DNA of 64,000 nucleotides from UBA1563 sp037440065 (GTDB taxonomy: Bacteria > Bacteroidota > Ignavibacteria > Ignavibacteriales > Ignavibacteriaceae): contig JBBIUV010000015.1 in assembly GCA_037440065.1 (NCBI GenBank), positions 1,129,350-1,193,349 on the forward strand, given 5' to 3'. Every line of letters begins with the position of its first letter. The first letter of the stretch is position 1. Made by a program: the position numbers and the translations under genes. The notes beneath the pieces were generated by a model. It was not told the DNA's origin and made no database searches. It saw only the letters and a list, made by a program, of their open reading frames with translations. Below, piece after piece: positions 62,582-64,000 of the stretch.

Positions 62582-63247
62582 CTAAAGATTTTTCGTACAC
62601 TGCTTAATATTTACATTCTCCAAAATCTTTTTTGAGTAACCCTTCAGCGTTACATTTATCATTGAAATACCAATATCAGTTAACGTAGAAACACTTTTTG
62701 GGAAAAGATATTTCCATAACGGAAAGGGAGCTGTTACCAACTTTAAAATCAGTTTAATATTTTTTTGTCCATTGACCGGTTTGATCAGTCCGGGGCGAAA
62801 CGCATAAACAGATTTAAAGGGAAGTTTTGCTAAATCATTTTCGGTTTTGCCTTTTACTCTTGCCCACATTATACGTCCCTTTTCACTGCTGTCGGTTCCC
62901 ATTCCTGACACATAACAAAATGTCATGTTTGGATTCAAACGAGAAAGAATTTTTGCAGCTTCCATTGTGAGATCGTAAGTTATTCTTGTGTAGTCCGGTT
63001 CGCTCATCCCGACAGAAGAAACTCCGAGACAGAAAAAACAAGCGTCAAACCCTTTTAATTCATTTTCGATTGAGGAGAAATCGAAAAAATCTTTGTGAAT
63101 GATTTCCTTTAATTTGGAATGTACAATTCCGCAAGGTTTTCGTCCGATTACCAATATAGATTCAACTTCATCATGACCAAGAGCTGTTAAGAGAACACCT
63201 TCCCCAACCATGCCCGAAGCGCCAAATATTATAATTTTTATTTTCAT
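62582..63247 (-). CDS. NAD(P)H-binding SDR-like protein (TIP30/HTATIP2-like)
   Basis: About 221 residues. The Rossmann motif GASGMVGEG is at the N-terminus, followed by CFFCLGVSSVGMSEPDYTRI and YVSGMGTDSSEKGR, typical of the NAD(P)H-binding TIP30-like oxidoreductases of atypical SDR type. ATG at 63247 is chosen (GGAAA upstream); a TTG at 63259 is possible. Cytoplasmic; substrate unknown. It faces away from the truncated DUF4872 gene only in transcript order; both are on the minus strand. Confidence 0.82.
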   Translation of the reverse strand: MKIKIIIFGASGMVGEGVLLTALGHDEVESILVIGRKPCGIVHSKLKEIIHKDFFDFSSIENELKGFDACFFCLGVSSVGMSEPDYTRITYDLTMEAAKILSRLNPNMTFCYVSGMGTDSSEKGRIMWARVKGKTENDLAKLPFKSVYAFRPGLIKPVNGQKNIKLILKLVTAPFPLWKYLFPKSVSTLTDIGISMINVTLKGYSKKILENVNIKQCTKNL

Positions 63248-63310
63248 CGTTGTTTCCAATCATCTAAAAAATTACTAACTGCTAAAAGTACATCGAAGAG
63301 TTAAACCGGT

Positions 63311-64000
63311 TTATACTGTTGATAATATTTCCATTGCACTTTTTTCCTTTGCCGAAATGGATTTTAAAATCTCCGATGCCTCTTGAATATATTTGAAGTC
63401 TTTTGTCTCACTTACTTTCACAAATAACCCGGAAACAGAGTTCCATAAAGCGGCGATCTCAACAAATGATTCATAACCGAGCTTAAGTTTTTCATTATTT
63501 AACAATGCGAAACTTTCTTTTAAAAAATCACGGTACAAATTTCTGAACAACGCACCGCCTGTTCCAGCTTTTTCCATCAGCATGGCGGTGGTTTTAAAAT
63601 CTCTTTCGATATTCTTACTCTGCTTAAACCATTTTACGATTTCCGTGCTTGTCTTCAAAATTCCCTTATAACCAATATTTGTTATAGGAGGATTCAAAAA
63701 GTCGTTAGCATTATTTCTGATTGCCGAAATAATTTCAGATTTTAAATCATAGTTTCTGTTCGTTTTTAGAATTGAGTAGGATAAATTTTTAGATGACATA
63801 GGCCCTTTTTCCGCTCTTGCCAACGCCAAACTTTTCAAAGAAGTTTTTGCAATTGTTCCTTGTTGTTTTGTATTGAACCTTGATAGATTAATTGCAAATA
63901 ATATATGCGAATATACAAAGATTTCGAAGGGCAACTTAAAAATTAATTGCAAATAACACAATTTAAGACGAGGCGGTAAAGTTCTCGGGGGACGGTACTT
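63311..64000 (-). pseudogene. Truncated DUF4872/BtrH-type gene, N-terminal domain missing
   Basis: Residues from about TSLKSLALARAEKGPMSSKNLSY to the end resemble the C-terminal DUF4872 region of BtrH-type proteins (AGTGGALFRNLYRDFLKE). The ~150-residue N-terminal acyltransferase domain should precede it but is absent. The frame stays open to the window edge but the upstream codons read as low-complexity noncoding-like sequence, and ATTAATTGCAAATAA occurs twice there (63887, 63942). Another minus-strand frame, ending at the stop 63963-63965 (VPSPENFTASS), looks more coding-like and may be the tail of a separate gene. The gene is therefore probably a broken remnant. Confidence 0.5.

Noticed and set aside
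1..64000. tRNA or rRNA genes
   Set aside because: No cloverleaf with a GTTCRAATC-type T-loop or rRNA signature was found by eye; a tRNAscan run would settle it.

Overview
The window looks like a chromosome segment of an Ignavibacteria/Kryptonia-like member of the FCB group (Bacteroidota-Chlorobiota side). It is AT-rich and uses clear Shine-Dalgarno sites. Seven predicted secreted proteins end in the type IX secretion sorting domain in the 'YPNPFNP' form that is common in that lineage. PorV/PorQ-like and PorD-like (DUF4835) proteins and a sphingolipid-type serine palmitoyltransferase are also present. The lineage is inferred from gene content, not from a marker-gene tree.

Layout. (1) 1-9.2 kb is a plus-strand saccharolytic block: the tail of a T9SS cargo, a GH5-like hydrolase, an aldose 1-epimerase, a GH2 beta-galactosidase and a GHL10 protein. 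(2) 9.3-10.8 kb holds a U32/TrhP-like tRNA hydroxylation protein translationally coupled to a one-cluster ferredoxin. (3) 10.8-12.1 kb is a gene-free repeat region: about sixteen 21-nt units in strict phase, a 200-bp direct repeat, palindromic 'GAAGAATC' elements, and a near-consensus sigma70 promoter with a structured leader. (4) 12.1-21.7 kb is an accessory block of small orphan genes, all on the plus strand. Copies of at least two palindromic element families separate several of them.

(5) 21.8-32.7 kb is a conserved housekeeping run: M1 peptidase, membrane protein, def, fmt, cystathionine beta-synthase, cystathionine gamma-synthase/lyase, murB, tgt, yajC and ribBA. (6) 32.8-44.8 kb is on the minus strand. 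It holds two beta-propeller T9SS cargos, a TolB-like propeller, the overlapping fur-feoA-feoB-MBL iron operon, an HhH outer-membrane protein and a PorV/PorQ-like barrel. (7) 44.9-52.3 kb has PorD-like, a HEAT-cyclophilin fusion, and a compact set that matches the bacterial ceramide pathway: GNAT acyltransferase, serine palmitoyltransferase and, divergently, an atypical SDR reductase. A PH-domain gene flanked by repeats and a haem lipoprotein follow. (8) 52.6-64 kb has a large T9SS metalloprotease, a DEAD-box helicase, SDR proteins, two glucan-active hydrolases, a membrane MutS-like ATPase and a truncated DUF4872 gene at the edge.

The most notable system is the candidate ceramide/sphingolipid locus at 47.8-51.3 kb. 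The most unusual DNA structure is the phased 21-nt repeat array and the families of intergenic palindromes between 10.8 and 18 kb. No tRNA, rRNA, CRISPR array, integrase or transposase gene was recognised.
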